Positions 1 to 6,726 of a stretch of 8,586 nt of DNA are shown here, piece after piece (the first letter of the stretch is position 1; each line of letters opens with the position of its first letter). Position numbers and translations under genes: made by a program. Source of the DNA: Chromatiaceae bacterium (GTDB lineage Bacteria > Pseudomonadota > Gammaproteobacteria > Chromatiales > Chromatiaceae); the NCBI GenBank assembly GCA_016880695.1, contig JAEHCY010000297.1:1-8586 (forward strand), given 5' to 3'. The notes below the pieces were generated by a model that saw only the letters and a program-made list of their open reading frames with translations, did not search any database and had not been told where the DNA came from.

Positions 1-194
1 AGACCCCCGAGGGACGAACTGGCGCAGCCAGTCCAACTTTTGCGACCGAAGTCCTCGATCGCCTCCCAGCCATCGGCGCCACTGATGACAGCGCAGATCG
101 TCAGTAGCACGATATCGGCCAACTCGTGGAGCTTGTTGCGGTCGATCCGGGGATCTTCCAGCGGCGCAAAATGCTCAAGGATACTTGCAGACAT
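1..194 (-). pseudogene. ISAs1-family transposase, N-terminal part, apparently frameshifted
   Basis: Translation from the ATG at 194 starts MSASILEHFAPLEDPRIDRN and continues through KLHELADIVLLTICAVISGADGWEAIEDFGR. This is the conserved N-terminal domain (DDE_Tnp_1-associated) of ISAs1/H-repeat transposases, which cut and rejoin the DNA of their own element. The start has a GGAG ribosome binding site about 7 bases upstream. After the FGR motif the frame turns into nonfamily sequence, while the frame entered at base 39 (codons 37-39 downwards) encodes KLDWLRQFVPRGS, the expected continuation. About one base therefore seems missing next to the four-A run (minus strand, 38-41). No stop is reached before the window edge, so inactivation is likely but unproven. 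A sequencing error is the alternative. Confidence 0.75.
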
Positions 195-222
195 GAGAAA
201 CTCCGGATGTTGTTTCTCTAGT

Positions 223-251
223 ATTATCAGCAACCAATTGCTATACAGCAA
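223..251 (-). promoter_or_regulatory. candidate promoter of the ISAs1 transposase
   Basis: On the minus strand TTGCTG (251-246), a 17-base spacer and GATAAT (228-223) lie just upstream of the transposase start. The -10 matches five of six consensus bases, while the -35 matches only about three. The position inside the IS end is where such a promoter would be expected. This is pattern matching only. Confidence 0.35.
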
Positions 252-352
252 CTTTATGCGCGCTCGCCCTGGCCGGTTCGAAAACTGCCTTCACCCAATC
301 CAAGCCCCGCCCGAAGTCTGGCTTGAACCTAAACCGTCTGTTGGGTTAGCTT

Positions 353-730
353 ATGTCGGTGCGATTCTCCCAGGCAGATACCGACAGCGGTTTTGTCATC
401 CAGCGCTATGAGCCGGGGTGCATTGTCGTCAACGAGCGCGAGTTTCGCGGCAGTTTCATCGTCTCCCCGCAGCGGCTGGTACCGCAGTGGCGACCACGCC
501 AGATTGCCGAGCTGACCGCCGAGGATCTTGCCCCTGCACTCGATCTCAGTCCCCAGATTCTGCTACTGGGCACCGGCCGGCTGCAGGTATTTCCGCGCCG
601 GGGACACCTCACCAGTTCATTGCCGCGGGATATCGGCCTGGAGATCATGGACACCGGAGCTGCCTGCCGAACCTATAACATCCTGATGTCGGAAGGTCGT
701 CGCGTGGCCGCCGCACTGATCATGCTCTAA
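353..730 (+). CDS. Mth938-like domain protein (DUF498/PF04430, Xcc1710-type)
   Basis: This 125-residue protein matches the single-domain bacterial Mth938-like family along its whole length. It has an early PGCIVVNEREFRGSFIVSPQ segment, a W followed by LTAEDLAPAL at about 47-63, the signature ILLLGTGRLQVFP near 69-81, and MDTGAACRTYNILMSEGRRVAAAL near the C-terminus. It is predicted to be soluble and has no signal peptide. The family includes human NDUFAF3, a complex I assembly factor, and AAMDC, but the bacterial members have no established function and no enzyme activity should be assumed. The ATG at 353 is the only reasonable start, because an in-frame TAG lies at 347-349. The ribosome binding site is poor. 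The gene lies about 80 bases from the inferred IS end and reads towards the unrecognised gene at 788. Confidence 0.88.
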   Translation: MSVRFSQADTDSGFVIQRYEPGCIVVNEREFRGSFIVSPQRLVPQWRPRQIAELTAEDLAPALDLSPQILLLGTGRLQVFPRRGHLTSSLPRDIGLEIMDTGAACRTYNILMSEGRRVAAALIML

Positions 731-787
731 CCGGCGAGGTCGATCTCCGGCCGACCCCGCGCCATCGCCATCGACGTGGGTCCACTG

Positions 788-1489
788 ATGGAACGACGTA
801 TCTTTCTCGGTGTCCTCGGCGCCACCCTGCTGGGACTGGCCGCCACCATCCTCCTGCCCGGGGGGCGATCGGCAGACCCTTCCCCCAAGCTACCCTGGGA
901 TATCCGGATCGCGGCAGACGACAGCCTGGAGGTTCTGGGGCTGCGCCTGGGAGAGTCGTCCCTACAGGCGGCACGACAACTGTTCGAGGAAGAAGGCAAG
1001 GTGAGCCTGTTCCGGGTGGGCGACCGGGGCTTCGCGGTCGAGGCCTTTTTTCAGCAGGTGAACCTGAGCGGACTGCGGGCGGATATCGTCCTGGCACTTG
1101 AGGTCCCCCCGGAAACGCTCGAAGCCTTCTTCCAGCGGGGGCTTAGGATCAGCAAGGCCGAAAGCGGCGCCAGCAAGGTGACTCTGGCGCCCGAGGATCT
1201 GGCCAGCGTAGCCGAGGTCCCGATCAAGCAGATCACCTACCTGCCTGTGGCCAAGCTCGACCGGGATCTGATCGCCCTCCGCTTCGGCGAGCCGAGCGAA
1301 CGGGTTCCCGAGGCCGACTCGCCCTTCACCCACTGGCTCTACCCAGGGCGGGGGCTGGATATCGCTTTCAACGCCCAGGGACAAGCCGTGATGCAGTACG
1401 TACCTCTAAGAGATTTCCCGAAACTCGTCGAGCCATTGCGGCGACAATCGACCTCCGGGAGCAGCCCAGCAAGCCGAGCAAATCCCTGA
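788..1489 (+). CDS. hypothetical exported or membrane-anchored protein
   Basis: I do not recognise this family. From the ATG at 788 the product is 233 residues. It begins MERRIFLGVLGATLLGLAAT, a positively charged start followed by a hydrophobic stretch to about residue 23, which fits a signal peptide or an N-terminal membrane anchor with the rest in the periplasm. There is no lipobox Cys. The body is mixed alpha/beta in character, with segments such as LEVLGLRLGESSLQAARQLF and DRDLIALRFGEPSERV, and no Cys or obvious catalytic or metal motif. It ends in a short Ser/Pro-rich tail. A GTG at 776 would add four residues (MGPL). I prefer the ATG because it puts the charged residues at the terminus, but neither start has a clear ribosome binding site. 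The gene follows the Mth938-like gene after 57 bases on the same strand, so co-transcription is plausible, and it converges on ccoS. Confidence 0.75.
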   Translation: MERRIFLGVLGATLLGLAATILLPGGRSADPSPKLPWDIRIAADDSLEVLGLRLGESSLQAARQLFEEEGKVSLFRVGDRGFAVEAFFQQVNLSGLRADIVLALEVPPETLEAFFQRGLRISKAESGASKVTLAPEDLASVAEVPIKQITYLPVAKLDRDLIALRFGEPSERVPEADSPFTHWLYPGRGLDIAFNAQGQAVMQYVPLRDFPKLVEPLRRQSTSGSSPASRANP

Positions 1490-1548
1490 TCCGGCCTCGC
1501 CACAACGCCGTCCCGGAGAGCCCAGGAGTTCCTTGCCAGGAGCGGTCG

Positions 1549-1887
1549 TCAGTGGGACCGCGGGGTCTTGTCGGCCTTACCTGCCGCTGGCGATTGCGCC
1601 ACAGTGATCCCTCGTCCCGCCATGGGCGGCTTCGCCGCCGTGCACTCGGTTCCGGTGGTCGGGGACTGATCGGACGGCCGCTGGCCGTCTTTGCTCTCCG
1701 GGGCGGCATCCTCTCGCGGTGCTGTTGGCGCTGGTTTGTCAGGCGGCAGGTCCTCATCCATGAGGATGCGGTATGCGTCCCCTTCCATGTCGTCGAATTG
1801 CCCCTTGCGGGCCGCCCAGAAGAACACCCCGACCATCAGCAGGCCCAACAGCAACATGCCCGGGATGATGCCGTAGATAACTTCCAT
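1549..1887 (-). CDS. ccoS: CcoS, cbb3 oxidase maturation protein, with long C-terminal tail
   Basis: The start MEVIYGIIPGMLLLGLLMVG, one transmembrane helix (about residues 4-24) and then FFWAARKGQFDDMEGDAYRI with LMDED are diagnostic of CcoS/FixS. CcoS is a small membrane protein needed to place haem and copper into the CcoN subunit of cbb3 oxidase. The family is usually about 45-70 residues, and this protein has 112. The extra C-terminal half (from about residue 52) is Pro, Ala, Ser, Thr and Lys rich, low in complexity and probably disordered, with one Cys. The ATG at 1887 is chosen from the family start. The frame is open further upstream to an ATG at 2010, but that stretch overlaps the end of ccoI and does not look like CcoS. 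No good ribosome binding site precedes 1887, and a hairpin lies in the 58-base gap after ccoI. It is the last gene of the ccoGHIS operon. Confidence 0.9.
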   Translation of the reverse strand: MEVIYGIIPGMLLLGLLMVGVFFWAARKGQFDDMEGDAYRILMDEDLPPDKPAPTAPREDAAPESKDGQRPSDQSPTTGTECTAAKPPMAGRGITVAQSPAAGKADKTPRSH

Positions 1888-1907
1888 TAAGTTTTCGAAG
1901 ACGCTGT

Positions 1908-1950
1908 GCTGAGGGGTGTCTGGAAGAGGCGCCTGTCCAGCGTCCTCAGC
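1908..1950 (-). repeat. inverted repeat (hairpin) across the ccoI stop and the ccoI-ccoS gap
   Basis: The outer arms GCTGAGG (1908-1914) and CCTCAGC (1944-1950) pair over 7 bases. Inner arms CTGGA (1920-1924) and TCCAG (1936-1940) pair over 5, giving a two-part stem with an 11-base apical loop. The ccoI stop codon (1948-1946) lies inside one outer arm. There is no T run, so this is not a standard terminator. It may affect mRNA processing or the ccoS level. Confidence 0.45.
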
Positions 1951-4447
1951 GTTTGGCCGACGCTTGCGCGGTCGGGCGAAACAGGGTCCGAATCCGTGCG
2001 GAATTGCCAATCACCGCCAGCGAACTGATCGGCATGGCAATCGCGGCCACCAAGGGTGTTATCAGCCCCATCATTGCGAGCGGCACCATGATCGCATTAT
2101 AGAGAATCGAGATACCGATGTTCTGGCGGATGGTTCTGAGGGTGCGCCGCGATAGGGCCCATGCCTGGTGGACCCGCCCCAGATCGCTGCTCATCAGCAC
2201 AATATCGGCGCTCGCGATGGAGACGTCGGTTCCGCTGCCCATGGCGATACCGACGTCCGCGCGTACCAGTGCTGGCGCATCGTTGATGCCATCGCCGACC
2301 ATGGCCACCCGGTGCTGTCCCCGCTGGAGCCCGGCGATCACCCGCTCCTTCTCTTCCGGCAGCACCTCGGCGATGACCTCGACCCCACCGAGCTGAGCGG
2401 CGATCAGTTCCGCGATCCGCTGCCGGTCGCCGGTGAGCAACGTGACCCGGTTACCCTCGGCCTTGAGGCGCGAGATGACCTCGGGGGCCGCCTTCCGCAG
2501 TCGATCTTCCAGGCCGAGCAACAAGCGCTCTTCCCCGGCGAGGGCACAACGCACCGAGAGCAACCCCTCGGCTGTCCACTGCTCCGCCATCTCGCCGAGG
2601 GTGGGTACAACAGCCACCCCCTCCTGCCGCAGCCACAACTCGGTACCCGCGTGCACCCAAACCCCATGGACCAGCGCCTTGATGCCCAGGCCCGGGCGCA
2701 CCACCAGCTCCCTCACCTCGTGCCTCTGGGAGGAAACCCCGAACGCCTCACCAAGCCGCAGGATCGCCCCCCCCACCGGATGCTCGGAGAACCGTTCCAT
2801 GGCCGCCACGGGGGCGAGAACGGCAAGTAACTCCTCGGCTGGCCCCCCTTGCTCACTTGCATCCCAGCTCACCGACAGGCCCTGCACCCGACTGACCGAG
2901 GGCCTTCCCTCGGTGAGGGTTCCCGTCTTGTCGAACACCACATGATCGATGCCGGAGAGGCTCTCCAACACCGCGCCGTTCTTGATCAGAATCCCGTGCT
3001 TGGCCCCGAGACCCGCCGCCACCGTGATCGACATCGGAGTCGCCATGCCGAACGCGCAGGGGCAGGTGATGATCAACACCGCCGTTGCCGACATCAAGGC
3101 GAGTTCCAGGTCCTTGGGCAACCAGACCAGAAAGGTGACTGCGGCGAGGCTGAGGGTGACCGCCACGAACCAGGGAACCACCCGGTCGGCGACACATTGG
3201 ATGGGCGCCTTGCTGATCTGCGCCTCCTCCACCAACCGGATGATACGGCCCAGCGCCGTATCCCGAAGCATTCCCCGGACCTCGATGTGCAGCACGCCGG
3301 GGCCGTTGAGGGTCCCCGCGGCGACGCTGGCGCCGGAAACCTTGTGTACGGGCACCGATTCGCCGGTCAGCATGGACTCATCGACGCTGCTCTCGCCCGA
3401 GAGCACCTTGCCGTCCACCGGGATCTTCTCACCCGGGCGCACCAGCACCGTCTCCCCCAGCTTGAGCGCCCGTACGGGCACCAGAACCTCTTGCTCGCCG
3501 CGCCAAGCGGTCGCGACCTTAGGCTGAAGATCAAGCAGCCGATGGGTGGCCACAACGGCCTGGCGCTTTGAAATCGATTCAAGGAACCGTCCGACCAGGA
3601 TCACAAACAGGAAATTGACCACTGTATCCCAGTACACATCCCCGATCACCGATCCGCTCAGGGTGATGTAGAAGGAGTAGAGGTAGGTAATACTCGCACC
3701 GATGGCAATGGGGACGTCCATCGACAGGTGCCGGCTGCGCAACCCCGACCAAGCACCCCGGAAAAACGGGTATCCCGAGTAGAGCAGGGTCGGTGTGGCA
3801 ATAGCGAGGCCCACCCAGTGAAACAGTCCGCGGAACTCACCTCGGTCGGCGCCCGAATACAGCGCGATGGAGATCCACATCAGGTTCATCATCGCGAAAC
3901 CGGCGAAGGCCATCCGATACAGCAGGGCGCGGTTCTGCCGCCGCACACCGCCTTCGGCAGCCTCGGGGTCGAAGGGCACCGCCGCATAGCCGATCTCACC
4001 GAGCCGGTGCAAAACCCCCGATAGACTGATTCGCTGGTTGTTCCATTTCAGCCGCAGCCGCCGACCGGTCATATTCACCCGCGCATCCTGCACTCCCGGC
4101 AGGGCACCCAGGGTTTGCTCGATGAGCCAGACACAAGCCGCGCAGTGGATTCCCTCCACCAACAGATGGATCTCACGAACCTCGCCGAGACCCTCGACGA
4201 ATTCCTCCTGCACCTCGTCGAGATCGTAGAGCGCGAGTTGCTTGGGCACTTCCGGTGGGGGACCGAAAGGGGTTCCTTCGGAGGTACGCCGGTAGAAACT
4301 TTCGAGGCCGGCGGCGTAGATCGCCTCGCAGACCGACTTACAGCCGGAACAACAGAACTCCCGCTCCGCCCCCGCCACATCGACACGCAGGGTGGCGGCT
4401 TCGGCCACCGGTAATCCGCAGTGGAAGCAAAGGGAGTCGGCGCCCAG
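1946..4447 (-). CDS. ccoI: CcoI, copper-exporting P1B-type ATPase for cbb3 oxidase assembly
   Basis: CcoI uses ATP to move Cu(I) across the inner membrane for the CcoN copper site. Counting from the GTG at 4408, it has a Cys-rich N-terminal domain (C19, C20, C23; PF12156), an HMA domain with CAAC at 89-92, eight likely membrane segments from about 165, and actuator TGES at 348-351. It also has the CPC transport motif at 449-451, phosphorylation motif DKTGT at 493-497, SEHP at 541-544 and GDGIND at 705-710, so all the catalytic motifs are intact. The length of about 820-833 residues is normal. The start is uncertain. The family motif CFHCGLPV is encoded in frame just upstream of 4408, but no in-frame ATG, GTG or TTG precedes it. 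The end given here (CTG at 4447) is a provisional choice. A GTG at 4484, six bases after the ccoH stop, would work with a one-base frameshift. Confidence 0.95.
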   Translation of the reverse strand: MGADSLCFHCGLPVAEAATLRVDVAGAEREFCCSGCKSVCEAIYAAGLESFYRRTSEGTPFGPPPEVPKQLALYDLDEVQEEFVEGLGEVREIHLLVEGIHCAACVWLIEQTLGALPGVQDARVNMTGRRLRLKWNNQRISLSGVLHRLGEIGYAAVPFDPEAAEGGVRRQNRALLYRMAFAGFAMMNLMWISIALYSGADRGEFRGLFHWVGLAIATPTLLYSGYPFFRGAWSGLRSRHLSMDVPIAIGASITYLYSFYITLSGSVIGDVYWDTVVNFLFVILVGRFLESISKRQAVVATHRLLDLQPKVATAWRGEQEVLVPVRALKLGETVLVRPGEKIPVDGKVLSGESSVDESMLTGESVPVHKVSGASVAAGTLNGPGVLHIEVRGMLRDTALGRIIRLVEEAQISKAPIQCVADRVVPWFVAVTLSLAAVTFLVWLPKDLELALMSATAVLIITCPCAFGMATPMSITVAAGLGAKHGILIKNGAVLESLSGIDHVVFDKTGTLTEGRPSVSRVQGLSVSWDASEQGGPAEELLAVLAPVAAMERFSEHPVGGAILRLGEAFGVSSQRHEVRELVVRPGLGIKALVHGVWVHAGTELWLRQEGVAVVPTLGEMAEQWTAEGLLSVRCALAGEERLLLGLEDRLRKAAPEVISRLKAEGNRVTLLTGDRQRIAELIAAQLGGVEVIAEVLPEEKERVIAGLQRGQHRVAMVGDGINDAPALVRADVGIAMGSGTDVSIASADIVLMSSDLGRVHQAWALSRRTLRTIRQNIGISILYNAIMVPLAMMGLITPLVAAIAMPISSLAVIGNSARIRTLFRPTAQASAKR

Positions 4448-4490
4448 CGGAGGCTCGCTTAGGCTGTGCCTCGGCGACGGGCACGAACGC

Positions 4491-4997
4491 TCAGGGACGG
4501 GCGACGGCGACGCGCTGCCCGTGATTGTTCTCGTATTCGCCCTGCTTGAGGCTGACCAGCACGTCCCACACCCCGATCAAGGGGAAACTGACGTCGGTGC
4601 GGTAACGGCCAGGGGCTTCGCGCTGCATTGGCAGGTGAAAATCGTGGCTCGCATCCGAAGGCCGATACACATAGAGGGTGGCAGACTCGACCTCGATCGG
4701 CACGCCCGCCTGGTCCACCAAAGAGACGCCCAGGGGGCTGGATCGACCGGCCACCAGGTCAACAGGGACATCGATTCGCGTGTGCCAGCCCGGATCGCGG
4801 GATAGCTTCGAAAGCATCGTCTGCTCATAGTGCTGGCCCCGATCATAATAATCGGCCACCACAAGCCCCGGGTTGGTGCGGATGGCCAAGACCACCATCG
4901 CGGCGTTGGCCGTCAGCACGACGGCTATCAGTGCCACCCATCCGATGACCCAGGGACTGCGCCAGGCAGATATCTTCCTATCGACTGTTTCGCTCAT
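4491..4997 (-). CDS. ccoH: CcoH (FixH family), cbb3 oxidase assembly protein
   Basis: This 168-residue protein has a short cytoplasmic N-terminus, one membrane helix at about residues 15-39, and a periplasmic domain opening with [18 protein letters not shown], the conserved post-helix motif of the FixH family (PF05751). The beta-rich remainder ends [14 protein letters not shown]. CcoH is needed for stable assembly of the cbb3 complex and interacts with the oxidase and with assembly intermediates. The ATG at 4997 is preceded by an AGGAAGGG ribosome binding site a few bases upstream, so the start is secure. The gene follows ccoG after 61 bases and leads directly into ccoI. Confidence 0.93.
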   Translation of the reverse strand: MSETVDRKISAWRSPWVIGWVALIAVVLTANAAMVVLAIRTNPGLVVADYYDRGQHYEQTMLSKLSRDPGWHTRIDVPVDLVAGRSSPLGVSLVDQAGVPIEVESATLYVYRPSDASHDFHLPMQREAPGRYRTDVSFPLIGVWDVLVSLKQGEYENNHGQRVAVARP

Positions 4998-5005
4998 ACC
5001 CTTCC

Positions 5006-5053
5006 TCGGCGTCTAGCGACGGAACCAAACTTTCGCCCCCCGCCCGACGCCGA
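5006..5053 (-). repeat. inverted repeat in the ccoG-ccoH gap
   Basis: TCGGCGTC (5006-5013) and GACGCCGA (5046-5053) form eight-base perfect arms around a 32-base spacer. On the transcript the second arm to be made lies right against the ccoH ribosome binding site, so a stem here could affect ccoH translation. The long spacer weakens the case, and no T run follows. Confidence 0.35.
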
Positions 5054-5058
5054 AGCGC

Positions 5059-6492
5059 TCAGCGGCGGGGGCCAATGAACACGCTGTCCCTCTGGCTGCG
5101 GACGGTCTCTCCCCCAGATCGCACTCCCTCCGCGAAAAAGGTTATTGACTGGGACTCCTGCGTCACGCTAGCGAGAGGCACCCTCACCAGCACCGTGGCG
5201 GAAGTGACTTCCCCGTGGCGCGCCGTGACCGCTTTCTCTGCCCCCACCACTTCGAGGTCCCGCGGCCCGGAGGCACTGATCTGTACGCCGATATCCGCCG
5301 TTGTCTTGTTGAGCAGCTTGAGCGTGTACTTGTTCTGGATCGCCCCGCTGCTCAGGGCCACAAACAGCGGCTGACGCTCGTGCAGCACCGCCAGATCGAT
5401 CGGGTCGAGTGAGGTCAGGCCGTAGATGATACCAGCCCAGGCAGCCGCAAGGATGCCGAAGTAGATCCAAACCCGCGGGCGTTTAAGAAGGGCCTTGGTG
5501 GGTTTACCCTCCAGCTCGTCCAGCGACGCGTAACGAATCAAACCGGCCGGGCGACCCAGCTTGACCATCACGGCATCGCAAGCATCGATACAGAGGGCGC
5601 AGGTGATGCAGCCCTCCTGTTGCCCATGACGAATGTCAACCCCGGTAGGGCAGACCGCCACACACTGCTTGCAGTCCACGCAGTCTCCGGTGGTGCGGTT
5701 CTGCTCCGTCTCTCCCCGCTTCAGGCGCCCCCGAGGCTCGCCGCGGAGCCCATCGTAGCTCGGAAGCAGGGTGGTTCGGTCGATCATAACCCCCTGGATC
5801 CGTGCATAAGGGCAGAGCCAAAAGCATGCCTGCTCGCGAAGGAACCCCGCGAGTGCGTAGGTTCCCGCCGAAAACAGGGCCACGGTGATGTACGCCGCCG
5901 CCGCGGCTTCACCCGAGAAGAACCGCGCGAAGAAACTCGGCGCATCGGTAAACCAGGAGACGAAGGAGTAGCCGGTCAGAAACCCGATGACGAGCCAGAT
6001 GCCGTGCTTCGTCGCCTTGATGGCAACCTTGCGTGGGCTAATCGGCTCCTCGTCAAACTTCCGCCTCTTCTGAGGCGGGCCTTCCAGCTTCTCCTCGATC
6101 CAGGTGAAGACGTCGGTCCATACCGTCTGGAAACAGAAGAACCCGCACCACACCCGCCCCGCAAGCGTCGTTGCCACCGCGAGGAGAATGGCAAAAAACA
6201 GCAAGAGCAGCGAGAGCATCCACAGGTCCTGGGGCAGTACCGTCGCACCGAACAGATGGAACTGCCGGTTGGGGATGTCGAAGAGGACCGCCTGGCGTCC
6301 GTCCCAGCGAAGGTAGGGTCCGAGGAAGAACACCAGCCAAGTCGCGGCGGCCAGCCACTTCAACAGCCGCCACTTGCCGCCGACGCGCTTCGCATGGATG
6401 GTCTCGCCACCTGCGTTGATGTTCCAATGCGCCGCCTCGGCATAGATCGCTTCAACGGCAGCACTCGCCCGGGCACTCGCATCTTGGCTCAC
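5059..6492 (-). CDS. ccoG: CcoG (RdxA/FixG), polyferredoxin-like copper reductase
   Basis: This 477-residue membrane protein has hydrophobic segments near 45-62, 88-110, 163-182, 198-217 and 340-360. A cytoplasmic ferredoxin domain carries two 4Fe-4S motifs: C271, C274, C277 and C281 followed by P, then C295, C298, C301 and C305. Two further conserved pairs, C116/C120 (CGFFC) and C223/C227 (CFWLCP), are family hallmarks. The C-terminal part is an Ig-like periplasmic domain. CcoG reduces Cu(II) to Cu(I) to supply cbb3 oxidase assembly. The start is a GTG at 6492, supported by AGGAG eight bases upstream; the internal ATGs in this ORF lie well downstream of the conserved N-terminal part. It is the first gene of the ccoGHIS operon and has a leader of roughly 100 bases if the promoter proposed here is right. 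Confidence 0.96.
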   Translation of the reverse strand: MSQDASARASAAVEAIYAEAAHWNINAGGETIHAKRVGGKWRLLKWLAAATWLVFFLGPYLRWDGRQAVLFDIPNRQFHLFGATVLPQDLWMLSLLLLFFAILLAVATTLAGRVWCGFFCFQTVWTDVFTWIEEKLEGPPQKRRKFDEEPISPRKVAIKATKHGIWLVIGFLTGYSFVSWFTDAPSFFARFFSGEAAAAAYITVALFSAGTYALAGFLREQACFWLCPYARIQGVMIDRTTLLPSYDGLRGEPRGRLKRGETEQNRTTGDCVDCKQCVAVCPTGVDIRHGQQEGCITCALCIDACDAVMVKLGRPAGLIRYASLDELEGKPTKALLKRPRVWIYFGILAAAWAGIIYGLTSLDPIDLAVLHERQPLFVALSSGAIQNKYTLKLLNKTTADIGVQISASGPRDLEVVGAEKAVTARHGEVTSATVLVRVPLASVTQESQSITFFAEGVRSGGETVRSQRDSVFIGPRR

Positions 6493-6579
6493 AAGAGTTC
6501 TCCTCAGACCTTACCGAACCAAACCCAACAGCCGAACGCCCCCCTTGAGACCCCCGACGTGAGGGTTACGTTCCCCGTA

Positions 6580-6594
6580 GCGGTTTGCAACCGC
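6580..6594. repeat. perfect 6-base inverted repeat at the predicted ccoG transcription start
   Basis: GCGGTT (6580-6585) and AACCGC (6589-6594) pair perfectly around a 3-base loop. The proposed transcription start (about 6593) falls inside it. It could be a 5' hairpin or a second protein-binding site that would block the promoter. It is short enough to be chance. Confidence 0.35.
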
Positions 6595-6599
6595 GCGAT

Positions 6600-6642
6600 A
6601 TTCTAGCCATCAGGCATCGTCGCCCCATTGCGAAAGCGCAAT
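6600..6642 (-). promoter_or_regulatory. candidate activator-dependent ccoG promoter with FNR/CRP-type palindrome
   Basis: On the minus strand TAGAAT (6605-6600) matches five of six -10 consensus bases. The position 17 bases further upstream (6628-6623) reads ATGGGG, which is not a usable -35. A perfect inverted repeat, ATTGCG-CTTT-CGCAAT (6642-6627), lies upstream. Setting the -10 at -12 to -7 puts its centre at -41.5, the classic position for a class II activator of the FNR/CRP family. The core TTGCG-N4-CGCAA has FNR spacing and the outer TTG/CAA, but not the FNR half-site TTGAT. The start site and the regulator are inferences. Confidence 0.5.
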
Positions 6643-6674
6643 CGAATCCCGTACCCACTTGGAAACCCTTAATG

Positions 6675-6700
6675 AAAAAGGGGGATGCAACTCCCCCTTA
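6675..6700 (-). terminator. rho-independent terminator between the oxidase operon and ccoG
   Basis: On the minus strand AAGGGGGA, the 6-base loop GTTGCA and TCCCCCTT form an eight-base perfect stem (6699-6678). A run of five T starts in the stem's last two bases and continues to 6675. It sits 27 bases after the stop of the 44-codon ORF, so it should end transcripts from ccoNOQP and separate that operon from ccoGHIS. Confidence 0.85.
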
Positions 6701-6726
6701 GCGATTAACGAACGGCAGAAGGCTGA

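Larger units (their letters stand above)
1..271 (-). mobile_element. 5' end of an ISAs1-family insertion sequence, cut by the window edge
   Basis: The element is identified from its transposase N-terminus. Upstream of that gene, reading on the minus strand from base 271, the sequence begins CAGGGCGAGCGCGCATAAAG. This resembles the CAGGG-type terminal repeats usual for ISAs1/H-repeat elements, so the IS end is placed near 271. The opposite end and the target duplication lie outside the window, so the boundary is an inference. Confidence 0.5.

Noticed and set aside
323..351. TTGAAC-N17-TTAGCT as a promoter for the Mth938-like gene
   Set aside because: The -10 match is poor and the implied start would fall at or past the ATG.
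1490..1548. Possible bidirectional terminator between the 788-1489 gene and ccoS
   Set aside because: Only very short palindromes (such as AGGA/TCCT) and a CCAGGAG direct repeat are seen, with no strong stem or T run.
1888..2010. N-terminal extension of the ccoS frame to an ATG at 2010
   Set aside because: The added residues overlap ccoI coding sequence and bear no CcoS similarity; the family start is MEVIYGIIPGM at 1887.
2168..3571. Two plus-strand frames of 220 and 240 codons opposite ccoI
   Set aside because: They are antisense shadows of the ATPase with His/Arg/Gln-rich, domain-free products.
5620..6606. A long plus-strand open frame (328 codons) opposite ccoG
   Set aside because: It is antisense to a fully conserved ccoG, its product is Arg/Pro/Gln-rich with no domain, and GC-rich codon use opens this frame.
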